DNA of 64,000 bases from Lysobacteraceae bacterium (GTDB lineage: Bacteria; Pseudomonadota; Gammaproteobacteria; Xanthomonadales; Rhodanobacteraceae): positions 147,081-211,080 of the forward strand of contig SEHB01000005.1 of the NCBI GenBank assembly GCA_004143945.1, written 5' to 3'. Every line of letters begins with the position of its first letter. The stretch's first letter is position 1. Positions 10,011 through 19,138 of this stretch are shown piece after piece. Under the pieces are notes generated by a model, which had not been told where the DNA came from, searched no databases, and saw only the letters and a list, made by a program, of their open reading frames with translations. Made by a program: the position numbers and the translations under genes.

Positions 10011-11654
10011 CTAGTACACGTCGCGCCGGTAGCGCCCCTCGTCCTGCAGGCGATCGACCCGGGCGGGCCCGAGCACGTCGACGAGTACCGCATGCACGCC
10101 GGGCGCCATGCCCTCGAGGCTGCCGCAGACATGGACCGATGCGCCCGCGTCGACCCATGCGCGCAACGCCGGCGCCGCCTCGGCGAGCCGCTGCTGCACG
10201 TAGACGCGCCCGGCCTGGTCACGCGAGAACGCGAGATCGAGCCGTTCGATCCACCCTTCGCGCTGCCAGCGCAGGATCTCGTCGCGATAGTGGAAGTCGT
10301 GCGCTGCGTGGCGCTCGCCGAACACCAGCCAATTGCGGCGATGGCCGTCGGCGATGCGTTGCCTGAGCAGTGCGCGCAGGCCCGCGATGCCGGTGCCGTT
10401 GCCGACCAGCAGCAGCGGTCGCACGTCGCGCGGTGCATGGAAGTTCGGATTGCCGCGCACGCGCAGGCGCACCGAGGCGCCCTCCTGCGCGTGCTGCGTG
10501 AGCCAGCCCGAACCGAGGCCGATCGAACCGTCCGGGCGCTGCATGCTTCGCACCAGCAGCTGGATCGCGCCGTCATCGGGAATCGACGCGATCGAGTATT
10601 CGCGATGCGGCAAGGGTCGCAGTCGCGACGCAATCGCGCGCGCGTCCTCGCCACGCAGCCCTTCCACGCTCGGCAACACACTGCCGGCCGCGCGTTCACG
10701 CAGCGCCGCTTTGCCTTCGTCGCGCGGATCGAGGCCGAGCGCGCCCAGCCATGCTTCGACGGTCGCCTCGGCATGGCAGGGACCGACCTCGGCGATGTCG
10801 CCGGCCTGCCAGTCATGTCGCGCGCCGTCGATCGGCTCGAGTTCGAGGTGGAAACACGGGCCGCCGACGCTGCCGGCGTTGAGCAGGCGCCGCGCGCGCA
10901 GGCGCCACGGCGCGTACTCGGGTGCGCTCCAGTCGGCAAGATCCGCGGAACCCGCGAGCAGCCCGAGGTGATGTTGCCAGTGGCGCAGCGCGCCTTCGTC
11001 GCCGTCGTCGACCTCGACCGGATCGAACAGCGGCTCGGCGGCGCCATGGCGCAGCCACGCATCGAGTTGCCGGCCGAAGCCGCAGAAATTGCGGTAGCTG
11101 CGGTCACCGAGCGCAAGCAGGCCGTAGCGAAGGCCGCGCAGATCCGCGGGTTCACCGAGGGCGTTGCGCACGAACGCGACCGCATCGTCAGGCGCGTCGC
11201 CTTCACCGGTCGTGCTCGCGACGATCAGCACGCGACCGGCCGCACGCAGGCGTGCCGGGTCGAGTGCCGCGAGGCGCATCAGGTCGACGACGACACCCGC
11301 GTCGCGCAACGCATCGGCCGTGCGCTGCGCGAGTTGCACGGCCTGCCCGGTCTGGCTCGCGTGCGCGACGAGCATGCGCGGCGAGTCGGCGAGCGCCGCA
11401 TCGGCGATGGACGTCGACGACCCGGCCCGGCGCGATTCGCGTGCGTGCCGGTACCCGGCGCGCGCGCAGGCGACGAGCCAGGCGAGCACGGCCACGGCCG
11501 CAAGCGTGCCGCGCAGCGCATCGGGCGCCTGCCACTCCGGCATGCGCCCCTGCAGGAGCAGCAGCCACGCCGCGAGGGTCGCAAGAGCGGCGAGCGCGAC
11601 GACGTGGCCGACCAGCGGTGGCCATTCCAGCGGCCGCCTCGCGCGTGCGCTCAT
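10011..11654 (-). CDS. Membrane-anchored flavodoxin/NADPH-flavin reductase (sulfite reductase flavoprotein alpha-like)
   Basis: Two N-terminal TM helices, flavodoxin domain (MLVAHASQTGQAVQLA...STTGEGDAPDDA), FAD/NADPH modules (LLLVGNGTGIAGLRALL...LVFGERHAAHDFHYRDE). Confidence 0.9.
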   Translation of the reverse strand: MSARARRPLEWPPLVGHVVALAALATLAAWLLLLQGRMPEWQAPDALRGTLAAVAVLAWLVACARAGYRHARESRRAGSSTSIADAALADSPRMLVAHASQTGQAVQLAQRTADALRDAGVVVDLMRLAALDPARLRAAGRVLIVASTTGEGDAPDDAVAFVRNALGEPADLRGLRYGLLALGDRSYRNFCGFGRQLDAWLRHGAAEPLFDPVEVDDGDEGALRHWQHHLGLLAGSADLADWSAPEYAPWRLRARRLLNAGSVGGPCFHLELEPIDGARHDWQAGDIAEVGPCHAEATVEAWLGALGLDPRDEGKAALRERAAGSVLPSVEGLRGEDARAIASRLRPLPHREYSIASIPDDGAIQLLVRSMQRPDGSIGLGSGWLTQHAQEGASVRLRVRGNPNFHAPRDVRPLLLVGNGTGIAGLRALLRQRIADGHRRNWLVFGERHAAHDFHYRDEILRWQREGWIERLDLAFSRDQAGRVYVQQRLAEAAPALRAWVDAGASVHVCGSLEGMAPGVHAVLVDVLGPARVDRLQDEGRYRRDVY

Positions 11655-12676
11655 CGCGCTGCCTCGGCCGCGAACGCCCGCGTCATGCGTTCGGCGAAGC
11701 CGTCGCCGTCGCGCACGACGATGCGCACCGCGAGCCCGCGCCGTTCGGCCCAGGCCAAACCCGCATCGGGTCCCAGCACCATGACGACGGTGCCGATCGC
11801 ATCGGCATCGAGTGCGTCGCGCGCGAGCGTGCTGACCGACGCGATGTGGTGCTGCACGGGCCAACCGCTGCGCGGATCGATGTGGTGCGTGTAGCGCGTG
11901 CCCTCGTGTTCGAATGCATGCCGGTAATCGCCCGATGTCGCGATCGAGCGATCGCGCAGGAGGAGCACGCGCTCGACCTGGTCGGCCGTCTCCACCGCGC
12001 CCGCCGCCGCATCGGGCCGTTCGATCGCGACATGCCAGGGCTGCCCGTCGGCGCGAAGCCCGCGCGCGCGCAGCTCGCCGCCGACTTCGACGAGGTAGTC
12101 GCGGATACCGCTCGATTCGAGGTGCCGACCGACTTCGTCGGTCGCGAAGCCTTTCGCGATCGAGGACAGGTCGATCGACACGCCGCCGGGCTGGCGCACG
12201 CTGCGCGTGCGCGCATCGAGTTCGATGCGCCGCCAGCCGACGCGCGCGCGCGCCGCCTCGATCTCGGCTTCGCCGGGGATCCGGTGCGAGCGGCTGCCGG
12301 CGCCGAAACCCCAGAGGTCGACCAGCGGGGCGACGGTCGGATCGTACGCGCCGCCGGAATCCGCCGCGAGCGCGAGCGCCTGTTCGAGCACGGTGAAGAA
12401 CCCCGGCGGCAGCACCTGCCAGCTGCCGGCCGTTGCCTGGTTGAAGCGCACGAGATCCGAATCACGCTCGTACGTACTCATTTGCGCGACGACGCGGTCG
12501 AGTTCGGCCTGGATGCCGCGCTGGATCACCGCGATGTCCGCGCGTGCGGGCGCGAGCAGCGTGGCCGACCAGGTCGTCCCCATCGTTTCGCCGCGCAGCG
12601 TGCGCGGCGACGGCGCCGCACACGCGGCGAGCAGCAGCGTGAGCGCGATCGAGGCGATGTGCGGGGACGCAGTCAT
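11651..12676 (-). CDS. apbE: FAD:protein FMN transferase
   Basis: Lipoprotein-like leader LLLAACAAP; RGETMGTTWSATL...MSTYERDSDLVRFN...GAYDPTVAPLVDLWGFG...SSIAKGFATDEVGRHLE. Confidence 0.93.
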   Translation of the reverse strand: MTASPHIASIALTLLLAACAAPSPRTLRGETMGTTWSATLLAPARADIAVIQRGIQAELDRVVAQMSTYERDSDLVRFNQATAGSWQVLPPGFFTVLEQALALAADSGGAYDPTVAPLVDLWGFGAGSRSHRIPGEAEIEAARARVGWRRIELDARTRSVRQPGGVSIDLSSIAKGFATDEVGRHLESSGIRDYLVEVGGELRARGLRADGQPWHVAIERPDAAAGAVETADQVERVLLLRDRSIATSGDYRHAFEHEGTRYTHHIDPRSGWPVQHHIASVSTLARDALDADAIGTVVMVLGPDAGLAWAERRGLAVRIVVRDGDGFAERMTRAFAAEAAR

Positions 12677-12723
12677 CGCCGGGGTCGGACGCCTGCACCG
12701 ACGGACACGACGTGGGCGACCGG

Positions 12724-13536
12724 TTACTGCGGCAGCACTTCCAGCGTCGCGGTGTAGGCGGCGCGACGCGAGGTCGCCTTCGCCTCGCTCGGCGTGCCGC
12801 CCTCGACCGACGCATGCAGCCAGTACATGCCCGCATCCGGCCAGGTCACGCTGAACTCGCCGTTCGCGTCCGTGGTGACATCGATCTGCTGCTGGGCATT
12901 GCGATAACGCGTGCCGCCCGGCACCACCTCGACCTCGAGGCCCTTCGCGGGCTCGCCGTCGAGCACGAAGCGGAACTTCGCAGGCTCGCCCGCGAACAGG
13001 TCGTTCGGATGCGTGATCGGGACCAGTTCGAGGCCGCGGCCGAGCGGTTTCAGCGCCGCGGTATCGGGCTTGCCGAGCGTGACGAAGGTCTCGACGCGGT
13101 TCTGCGCCTGCGTGACCACGACGTTCTTCGCATCGGCCGGGATCTGCTTCGCGAGCGCCTCGGCATTGCCGCGCGCACGCTGCTTCCCGCCATCGGCGGT
13201 CTCGTAGCTCGCGGCGAGCCCGTCGCTCGGAATCGCGATGCGATAGGTGCCCGGCGTGGCGAGCGGCAACTCGAACGTGCTGCGCAACGCGCCTTCATGC
13301 ACGTTCTCGGCAGTGAGCGTGCGACCGTCGGGCGCGGTCACCACGAGGGCCGCGAGCGACATCGGGCGATGGTTGAAGTAGAACAGGTCGTTGCTGACCG
13401 CCGCATCGAAGGTCACGCGCGCCTGCTCGTCGGAGAGCACCGTGGTCGAGGGCAGGATGAAGGTCTTGTGCGCGGAAGCGGACAGCGGAACGAGCGCGGC
13501 CAGCGCGAGCGCGGCCCAGTGGATCGTGGTCTTCAT
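12724..13536 (-). CDS. DUF4198 domain-containing periplasmic protein
   Basis: Signal peptide, SAHKTFILPSTTVLSDEQARVTFDAAVSNDLFYFNHRP...; recognised DUF4198 family. Confidence 0.88.
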   Translation of the reverse strand: MKTTIHWAALALAALVPLSASAHKTFILPSTTVLSDEQARVTFDAAVSNDLFYFNHRPMSLAALVVTAPDGRTLTAENVHEGALRSTFELPLATPGTYRIAIPSDGLAASYETADGGKQRARGNAEALAKQIPADAKNVVVTQAQNRVETFVTLGKPDTAALKPLGRGLELVPITHPNDLFAGEPAKFRFVLDGEPAKGLEVEVVPGGTRYRNAQQQIDVTTDANGEFSVTWPDAGMYWLHASVEGGTPSEAKATSRRAAYTATLEVLPQ

Positions 13537-13619
13537 TGGATGGACTCCATCAGCGTGCAATCGTCGATCGTTGGAGCGGATCACGCGGGACCGGCGTCCC
13601 GCGCGCGATGGATGGCGCG

Positions 13620-14159
13620 CTAAGACGGATCGAGGTCGAGCCGCAGCGCGCCGAGTTCCGTCTTGCCCTGCGCGTCGAGGTGTTGCGGCGAACGCGGCGG
13701 CCATTCGAACGGGATCGTGAGCACCTCGCGGCCTCCGACTTCGCGCGCGGCCTCGACCACGAGCTTGTAGCTGCCGGCCGGCAACGCGCCGAGCGGCGGC
13801 TTGCCCTGCTCGAAGTGCAGGCGCTGCTCGCCGGCCGGCCGCGTCGCGCCGCTCACGCCATCGATCGGCAGCGCCTGGTCGCGTCCGCTGCGGCGCCACC
13901 ACTGGCGCAGGTCCGCGAGCCACTTGGCGCCCGACTCCATCTTGCCCGACTGCGCGTCCTTGGCCGGCTTCTGCTGGTACCAGACCGCGAGGTTCGCGGC
14001 GACGCTGCGATCCTCGCGCTCGATCCAGGCCGCGACGTAGGGCCGGTGGTACTCGGCGACGTCGATGCGCGGAATCGTCAGGGTCACATCGAGCGAAGCG
14101 GCGGAAGCGGAAGCGGCGAGCCCGCATGAAAGTCCGATCGCAGCGTAGCGGTAACGCAT
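13620..14159 (-). CDS. DUF2271 domain-containing periplasmic protein with DGVSGAT motif
   Basis: Signal peptide; LTIPRIDVAEYHRPYVAAWIEREDRSVAANLAVWYQQ...ALPIDGVSGATRPAGEQRL. Confidence 0.88.
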   Translation of the reverse strand: MRYRYAAIGLSCGLAASASAASLDVTLTIPRIDVAEYHRPYVAAWIEREDRSVAANLAVWYQQKPAKDAQSGKMESGAKWLADLRQWWRRSGRDQALPIDGVSGATRPAGEQRLHFEQGKPPLGALPAGSYKLVVEAAREVGGREVLTIPFEWPPRSPQHLDAQGKTELGALRLDLDPS

Positions 14160-14172
14160 GGCATCTCCAGTG

Positions 14173-14796
14173 TCAGTGAACCAGCAACAACGCGATCAGC
14201 AGCGGCAGCAGCACGCCGAATCCCACCATCGGCCAGGTCGAAGGCCGCTGGCGTGCATGCATCTGCAGCAGGAACAGGCCGCTCAGCGAGAACACGAGCG
14301 CGGCGACCGCGAACAGGTCGATGAACCAGCTCCACCACGGCCCCGCGTTGCGTCCCTTGTGCAAGTCGTTGAGGTAGGCGATCCAGCCTCGATCGGTGCT
14401 TTCGTGCGTCGCCTCGCCGCTCGCGGTGTCGATGCTGATCCAGCCGTCGCCGCCGGGCCGCGGCAGCGACAGGTAGATCTCGCCGTCCGACCATTCGGCC
14501 TCGCGCGTGCCCACGCGCAACGACCAGTGCTGCGCGAGCCAGTGCGCGAGCGCGGGTGGCAACGACGCCTCGCCGTCTTCGTGCGCCGCGAGGCCGGCGA
14601 GCAGATCGGCCGGAACCCTCGCGGTGCGCGTGACGACCTCGGGGCGCGCTTCGATCCGACCCGCATGGTTCAACGTGATGCCGGTGGCCGCGAACAGCAG
14701 CATGCCGAGCAGGCAGACCGCCGAACTGATCCAGTGCCACTGGTGCAGCGTCTTGAGCCAGTACGCGCGGCGCTTGGGGTCTCGCTGGGTGTCCAT
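14173..14796 (-). CDS. PepSY-associated TM helix domain protein
   Basis: KTLHQWHWISSAVCLLGMLLFAATGITLNHA...DLHKGRNAGPWWSWFIDLFAVAALVFSLSGLFLLQ. Confidence 0.88.
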   Translation of the reverse strand: MDTQRDPKRRAYWLKTLHQWHWISSAVCLLGMLLFAATGITLNHAGRIEARPEVVTRTARVPADLLAGLAAHEDGEASLPPALAHWLAQHWSLRVGTREAEWSDGEIYLSLPRPGGDGWISIDTASGEATHESTDRGWIAYLNDLHKGRNAGPWWSWFIDLFAVAALVFSLSGLFLLQMHARQRPSTWPMVGFGVLLPLLIALLLVH

Positions 14797-14849
14797 GCTG
14801 CTCCGGCTCGGTCCTTCGCGGCCTTCGGAGCCACAGCGATTACAACACG

Positions 14850-14868
14850 AATGCGAATGACTCTCAAT
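14850..14868. promoter_or_regulatory. Putative Fur box
   Basis: aatgcgaatgactctcaat matches AATGAGAATGATTCTCATT at 16/19 positions by hand; about 54 bp upstream of the PepSY start (minus strand). Confidence 0.65.
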
Positions 14869-14974
14869 ACCAGAATGTCCGTCGCGGCGAGATTCCGCAG
14901 CCATCCGCCCGGCGCATGGCGCACCCCGGTCGCTTCCGGCGTTGTCGTGGATGTCTCCCTCAATGGGGTCCGCG

Positions 14975-16366
14975 ATGGTCACCGCACTGCGCCGAATCGG
15001 CTTCACGCTCGCCTGCCTCCTCACGGTGCCCGCGATCGCGCTCGACGGCGAGTACGACCCGCGCTTCGGCAATTACCTGCCGGCCCGCACGCTGGTTCAG
15101 CCCCTGGCGGACCACCACGGCATGGCGTGGAGCATGGCCGTCTTGCCCGATGGACGGCTGCTGCTCGGCGGAGACGCGCTCGTGTTGCGACTCGGTGCGA
15201 GCGGACTGCCCGACCCCGCGTTCGGAAATTCGGCGTTCGGCGTCGCCGGCGTGTTCGCACTGCAACCGTTCGGCCCGCAGACGGGCTTCCTGCAGCCCGA
15301 AGCCATCCTGCGACAGGCCGATGGCAGGCTGCTCATCGTCGGCTCCGCCGAAGCAACGGACTTCCGCCACCAGCCCGTCGCGTGCCGGACGAGCGCCGAC
15401 GGAGTCCTCGATGAAACCTATGGCGACGCGGGCTGCAGCGCCTACGTCGTCGAACAGGGACGCGAAGCGACGGTCGGCGCCGCCGCGCTCGACGCGTCCG
15501 GACGCCTCGTACTTGCGATCGACGGGGCGTTCACGTTCGGCGATCGGATCGTGATGGTGCGCCTGCTCGGCGACGGCGCGCTGGACACGACCTGGGGCAC
15601 CAACGGGCGCACGGTGATCCTGCGTTTCGACGAGCTCGCGGGCGGCGGCACCTACCAGCAGCCCTACGGACTCGCGATCGACGCACAGGGCCGCGCGATC
15701 GTGGTCGGCGATTCGGGGCCTGCGAACTCGCACGATTTCGCGATCGCGCGCCTGGGTACCGATGGCTTCCTCGATCCGTCGTTCGGCGACGGCGGTGTGC
15801 GCGTGGTGGACTTCGCGGGTCAGCTTCAGACCGATGTCGCCTACGCAGTCGCCGTGCAGCGCAGCGGTCGGATCCTCGTCGGCGGCTACGCGAGCTTCGC
15901 GGGCACGCAACCGGGCATGGCGCTCCTCGCATTGACCGACGCAGGCGATGCCGACGCGGAGTTCGGCAATCTCGCGGGCCGAACGGTCGTGTGGCCTGTC
16001 GCGACTTCGGCCTACGCGATGGCGACCGGCCTCGCGGTCCAGAACGACGGGCGCATCGTGCTCGGGGGCTACGCGCAGAACCCGGCCGACGGCGGCGCAG
16101 CTGCACAGGACATGGTCGTGCTTCGCCTGCACGCCGATGGCACCGGACCCGATGCGAGCTTCGCGAACGCCGGCGTGTTCACCGCAGGATTCGATCTCGG
16201 CGTCCCGGGCGACACGTCGAGGGACGATCGCGTGCACGCGATCGGGCTGCAGGCCAACCGGGTCGTCGCGGTCGGCGGCGCCGCCGACGACTGGCCGCAC
16301 GCGTGGTACAGCGCGATCCGACTCACCGAGGACCACCTGTTCGCCGATGGCGTCGAAGCGCCCTGA
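14975..16366 (+). CDS. Secreted delta-60 repeat (beta-propeller) protein with C-terminal LFADGVE tail
   Basis: Signal peptide MVTALRRIGFTLACLLTVPAIAL; repeated 'LG.DG.LDPSFGDGGV' blades typical of the delta-60 repeat; ends TEDHLFADGVEAP. Confidence 0.85.
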   Translation: MVTALRRIGFTLACLLTVPAIALDGEYDPRFGNYLPARTLVQPLADHHGMAWSMAVLPDGRLLLGGDALVLRLGASGLPDPAFGNSAFGVAGVFALQPFGPQTGFLQPEAILRQADGRLLIVGSAEATDFRHQPVACRTSADGVLDETYGDAGCSAYVVEQGREATVGAAALDASGRLVLAIDGAFTFGDRIVMVRLLGDGALDTTWGTNGRTVILRFDELAGGGTYQQPYGLAIDAQGRAIVVGDSGPANSHDFAIARLGTDGFLDPSFGDGGVRVVDFAGQLQTDVAYAVAVQRSGRILVGGYASFAGTQPGMALLALTDAGDADAEFGNLAGRTVVWPVATSAYAMATGLAVQNDGRIVLGGYAQNPADGGAAAQDMVVLRLHADGTGPDASFANAGVFTAGFDLGVPGDTSRDDRVHAIGLQANRVVAVGGAADDWPHAWYSAIRLTEDHLFADGVEAP

Positions 16367-16396
16367 CCGCAGGGCCCGGCCCGGCGGCGCGCGGCT

Positions 16397-16711
16397 TCAG
16401 CGGTCGTCGCGCGTGTACACGACGCCGTCCTCGACGCGGACCGGGAATTTCGCGGTGGGTTCGTACGCGGGCGGGCACAGCACCGCGCCGGTGCGGATGT
16501 CGAAGCGTGCGCCATGGCGCGGACATTCGATCTCGTGGCCTTCGATGATCCCGCCGGTCAGCTCGCCGCCGTCGTGGGTGCAGATGTCCTCGATCGCGTA
16601 GAGGTCGCCGTCGAGGTTGAACACCGCGATCGGCGTGTCGCCGTCCCATGCGACGCGGTACTCGCCCGGCAGCAGCTCGCTCGTGCTGCACACCCTCACC
16701 CAACCGTCCAT
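16397..16711 (-). CDS. Rieske [2Fe-2S] ferredoxin-like protein (non-heme iron oxygenase ferredoxin subunit family)
   Basis: IEDICTHDGGELTGGIIEGHEIECPRHGARFDIRTG: CxH...CxxH Rieske ligands. Confidence 0.92.
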   Translation of the reverse strand: MDGWVRVCSTSELLPGEYRVAWDGDTPIAVFNLDGDLYAIEDICTHDGGELTGGIIEGHEIECPRHGARFDIRTGAVLCPPAYEPTAKFPVRVEDGVVYTRDDR

Positions 16712-16790
16712 GCCACCTCCTGGCATCGATCCATGCGGGAGCCGAGGCCTGGAACAACGAGCCCTCCGAGCCTGCGAACGCAATGCCTGC

Positions 16791-17402
16791 TCATCGCGTC
16801 GTTCCCCGCATGTCCCGGGCGCTGCGTGTCGCGACCTCTTCCGACCTGGATGTCGCGTCGACACGCAGCGGCTTGGTCAGCAGCTCGAAGCGCAGGTCGT
16901 CCCGGAGCGGGATGCCGAAGCGTTCGTCGCCGTACGGGAACGGCGAGTACTCGCCGGTGCGCCCGTAGCCGCGGCGTTCGTACCACGCGATGAGTTCGTC
17001 GCGCACCGAGATCACGGTCATGCGCATCATCGCGCAACCCCATTCGTCGCGCGCGATGCGTTCGGCCTCGGCGAGCGTCGCGCGACCGATGCCGCCGCCC
17101 TGCGACCCGGGACGCACCGAGAACATGCCGAAATAGCCCGCATCGACCTGCCGCTCGAGCTGCGCGCACGCGAGCAGCACGCGATCGGCTTCGACCAGCA
17201 GGATGCGCGCATCGTCGCGGCCGAGGAGTTCGGCGACGCCCGCCGCATCCGTGCGCTGGCCATCGAGCAGGTCCGCTTCGGTGGTCCAGCCCTGCTTGCT
17301 GGCCTCGCCGCGGTACGCCGATTGCACGAGCGCGACGATCGAGTCGATGTCCGCGTGCGTCGCGCTGCGGAATTGCAGGGTGTGCGTTGGCGTGGTGTCC
17401 AT
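16791..17402 (-). CDS. GNAT family N-acetyltransferase
   Basis: MDTTPTHTLQFRSATHADIDSIVALVQSAYRGE...GYFGMFSVRPGSQGGGIGRATLAEAERIARDEWG. Confidence 0.88.
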   Translation of the reverse strand: MDTTPTHTLQFRSATHADIDSIVALVQSAYRGEASKQGWTTEADLLDGQRTDAAGVAELLGRDDARILLVEADRVLLACAQLERQVDAGYFGMFSVRPGSQGGGIGRATLAEAERIARDEWGCAMMRMTVISVRDELIAWYERRGYGRTGEYSPFPYGDERFGIPLRDDLRFELLTKPLRVDATSRSEEVATRSARDMRGTTR

Positions 17403-17596
17403 GCGATCGGTGTTGTCCGGTGGGAGTTTCGGTCACTCGGCACTTCGGGCAGTCGCACCCCATGCCAGGCGCCGGTGTGCCGTGAGGCATCCGATCATAC
17501 GTCGCCGGGCGCCCGCCAGGCGGCATGCGTCGATGCATGCGTTCGTACCGCCGCGCCCGCGGGTTTGTCCAGGCGACCTCCCGACCAGGCCTCGCC

Positions 17597-19087
17597 ATGC
17601 GCATGCTTTCCGCATTCCTTTTTTGCACGACCCTGCCGACCTGCTGCGTGCACGCGGCGACCCTCGTCGTCGACTCGACCGCGGACACGAGCGTCGTCGA
17701 CGGCGACTGCACGCTGCGCGAGGCGCTCGCGGCCGCGAACAACACGACCGTGCCGGACTGCGGTACGGGCCAGGCCGCGCCGATCGTGGACGTCATCGCG
17801 TTCGCGATACCGGGCGCGGGACCGCACGTGATCATGCCGACCGGCTGGCTCGGCTCGATCAACGAAGCGCTGACGATCGACGGCTCCACGCAACCCGGCT
17901 CGATGCCGAACGCCGCGACCCCGCAGCAGGGCGGAATCGACGGCACGATCGCAATCGAGCTGTCGGGCGAGGCCTGCGCGGGGTGCACGGCACCGTTCGG
18001 TTTCGGCGCCAGCGAGGGCGAGGTGGTCCTGCGTGGACTTGCGATGACGAACTACGCGTATGTCGTCAGCCAGGCGGTCGGCACGCAGGCGACGTTCCGC
18101 ATCGAAGGCTGCCACCTCGGAATCGGCGCGGACGGCGCAACCTCGGGCAGCCCGCCTTCAGGCATCGCGATCGCGAGCGGCAGCTGGATCATCGGCGGAC
18201 TCGCGCCGGCGCAGCGCAACCTGATCGTCGCGACTGCGTTCATGAGTCCGGCCGCTTCGATCCTGCTGCAGGGCAACCTGATCGGCACCGACCGCAGCGG
18301 CCTCGAATCGCGGCCGATCGCCGGCGAGGCGATGCAGCTGCGCGTCGGTCCCGGCCAGTTCGCGCGTATCGGCGGCAGCGATCCCGCGGCACGCAACGTG
18401 ATCGCATCCGCGAGCGGCATCGGCGTGCACCTGCTCGGTTTCGGGGCCGACGGCGCCGACCTGCGCGTCGAGGGCAACTTCGTCGGCGTCGGCATCGACG
18501 GCGTCACGCCGCTGCCGAACGGCGCGGCCGGCGTGCGCTACGGAAACAGCGTGCCGCCCGGCACCGGCAGGCCGCGTATCGGCGGCGGCGGCGCATCCGG
18601 CAACACGATCGCATGGAACCTCGGACCCGGCGTCGAGATCGCAGGCACGTCCGACACGATCGCCGAAGTGGTCGGCAACGCGATGCACGACAACGCGATC
18701 GGCATCGACATCGACGGCAATGGCCCTGTCCCGAACGATCCGGACGACATCGACACCGGACCGAACCTGGGCATGAACCACCCGCAGCTCCGCCGCGTGG
18801 CGTACGCGGCGGGTCAGTACACCATCCACTACCAGGCCGACATCGCCGTCGCGAACGCGGCGTATCCACTGCGCATCGACTTCTACGTCGCGGCCGGACC
18901 CGACGATGCCGAGGGCATCCAGTGGATCGGCAGCGAAACGATCGACGCGCCCGAAGCGCAAGCCTGGCGCGAGCTGACGCTCGCGGGTCCCGGACCCGCC
19001 GCGCTGGTGGCGACCGTCACCGATGCCGCGGGTCGCAGCAGCGAATTCTCCGGCAAGGACCGGATCTTCGCGGACGCATTCGAGTAG
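17597..19087 (+). CDS. Secreted CSLREA-domain right-handed beta-helix protein with C-terminal IFADAFE tail
   Basis: Signal peptide; ATLVVDSTADTSVVDGDCTLREALAAANN (CSLREA signature); beta-helix repeats (NLIGTDRSG...); ends SGKDRIFADAFE. Confidence 0.87.
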   Translation: MRMLSAFLFCTTLPTCCVHAATLVVDSTADTSVVDGDCTLREALAAANNTTVPDCGTGQAAPIVDVIAFAIPGAGPHVIMPTGWLGSINEALTIDGSTQPGSMPNAATPQQGGIDGTIAIELSGEACAGCTAPFGFGASEGEVVLRGLAMTNYAYVVSQAVGTQATFRIEGCHLGIGADGATSGSPPSGIAIASGSWIIGGLAPAQRNLIVATAFMSPAASILLQGNLIGTDRSGLESRPIAGEAMQLRVGPGQFARIGGSDPAARNVIASASGIGVHLLGFGADGADLRVEGNFVGVGIDGVTPLPNGAAGVRYGNSVPPGTGRPRIGGGGASGNTIAWNLGPGVEIAGTSDTIAEVVGNAMHDNAIGIDIDGNGPVPNDPDDIDTGPNLGMNHPQLRRVAYAAGQYTIHYQADIAVANAAYPLRIDFYVAAGPDDAEGIQWIGSETIDAPEAQAWRELTLAGPGPAALVATVTDAAGRSSEFSGKDRIFADAFE

Positions 19088-19138
19088 CCGCTGCAATGCC
19101 GGTCGCACGCGCCTTCGACAGCGCGAGGTGAACGGATG

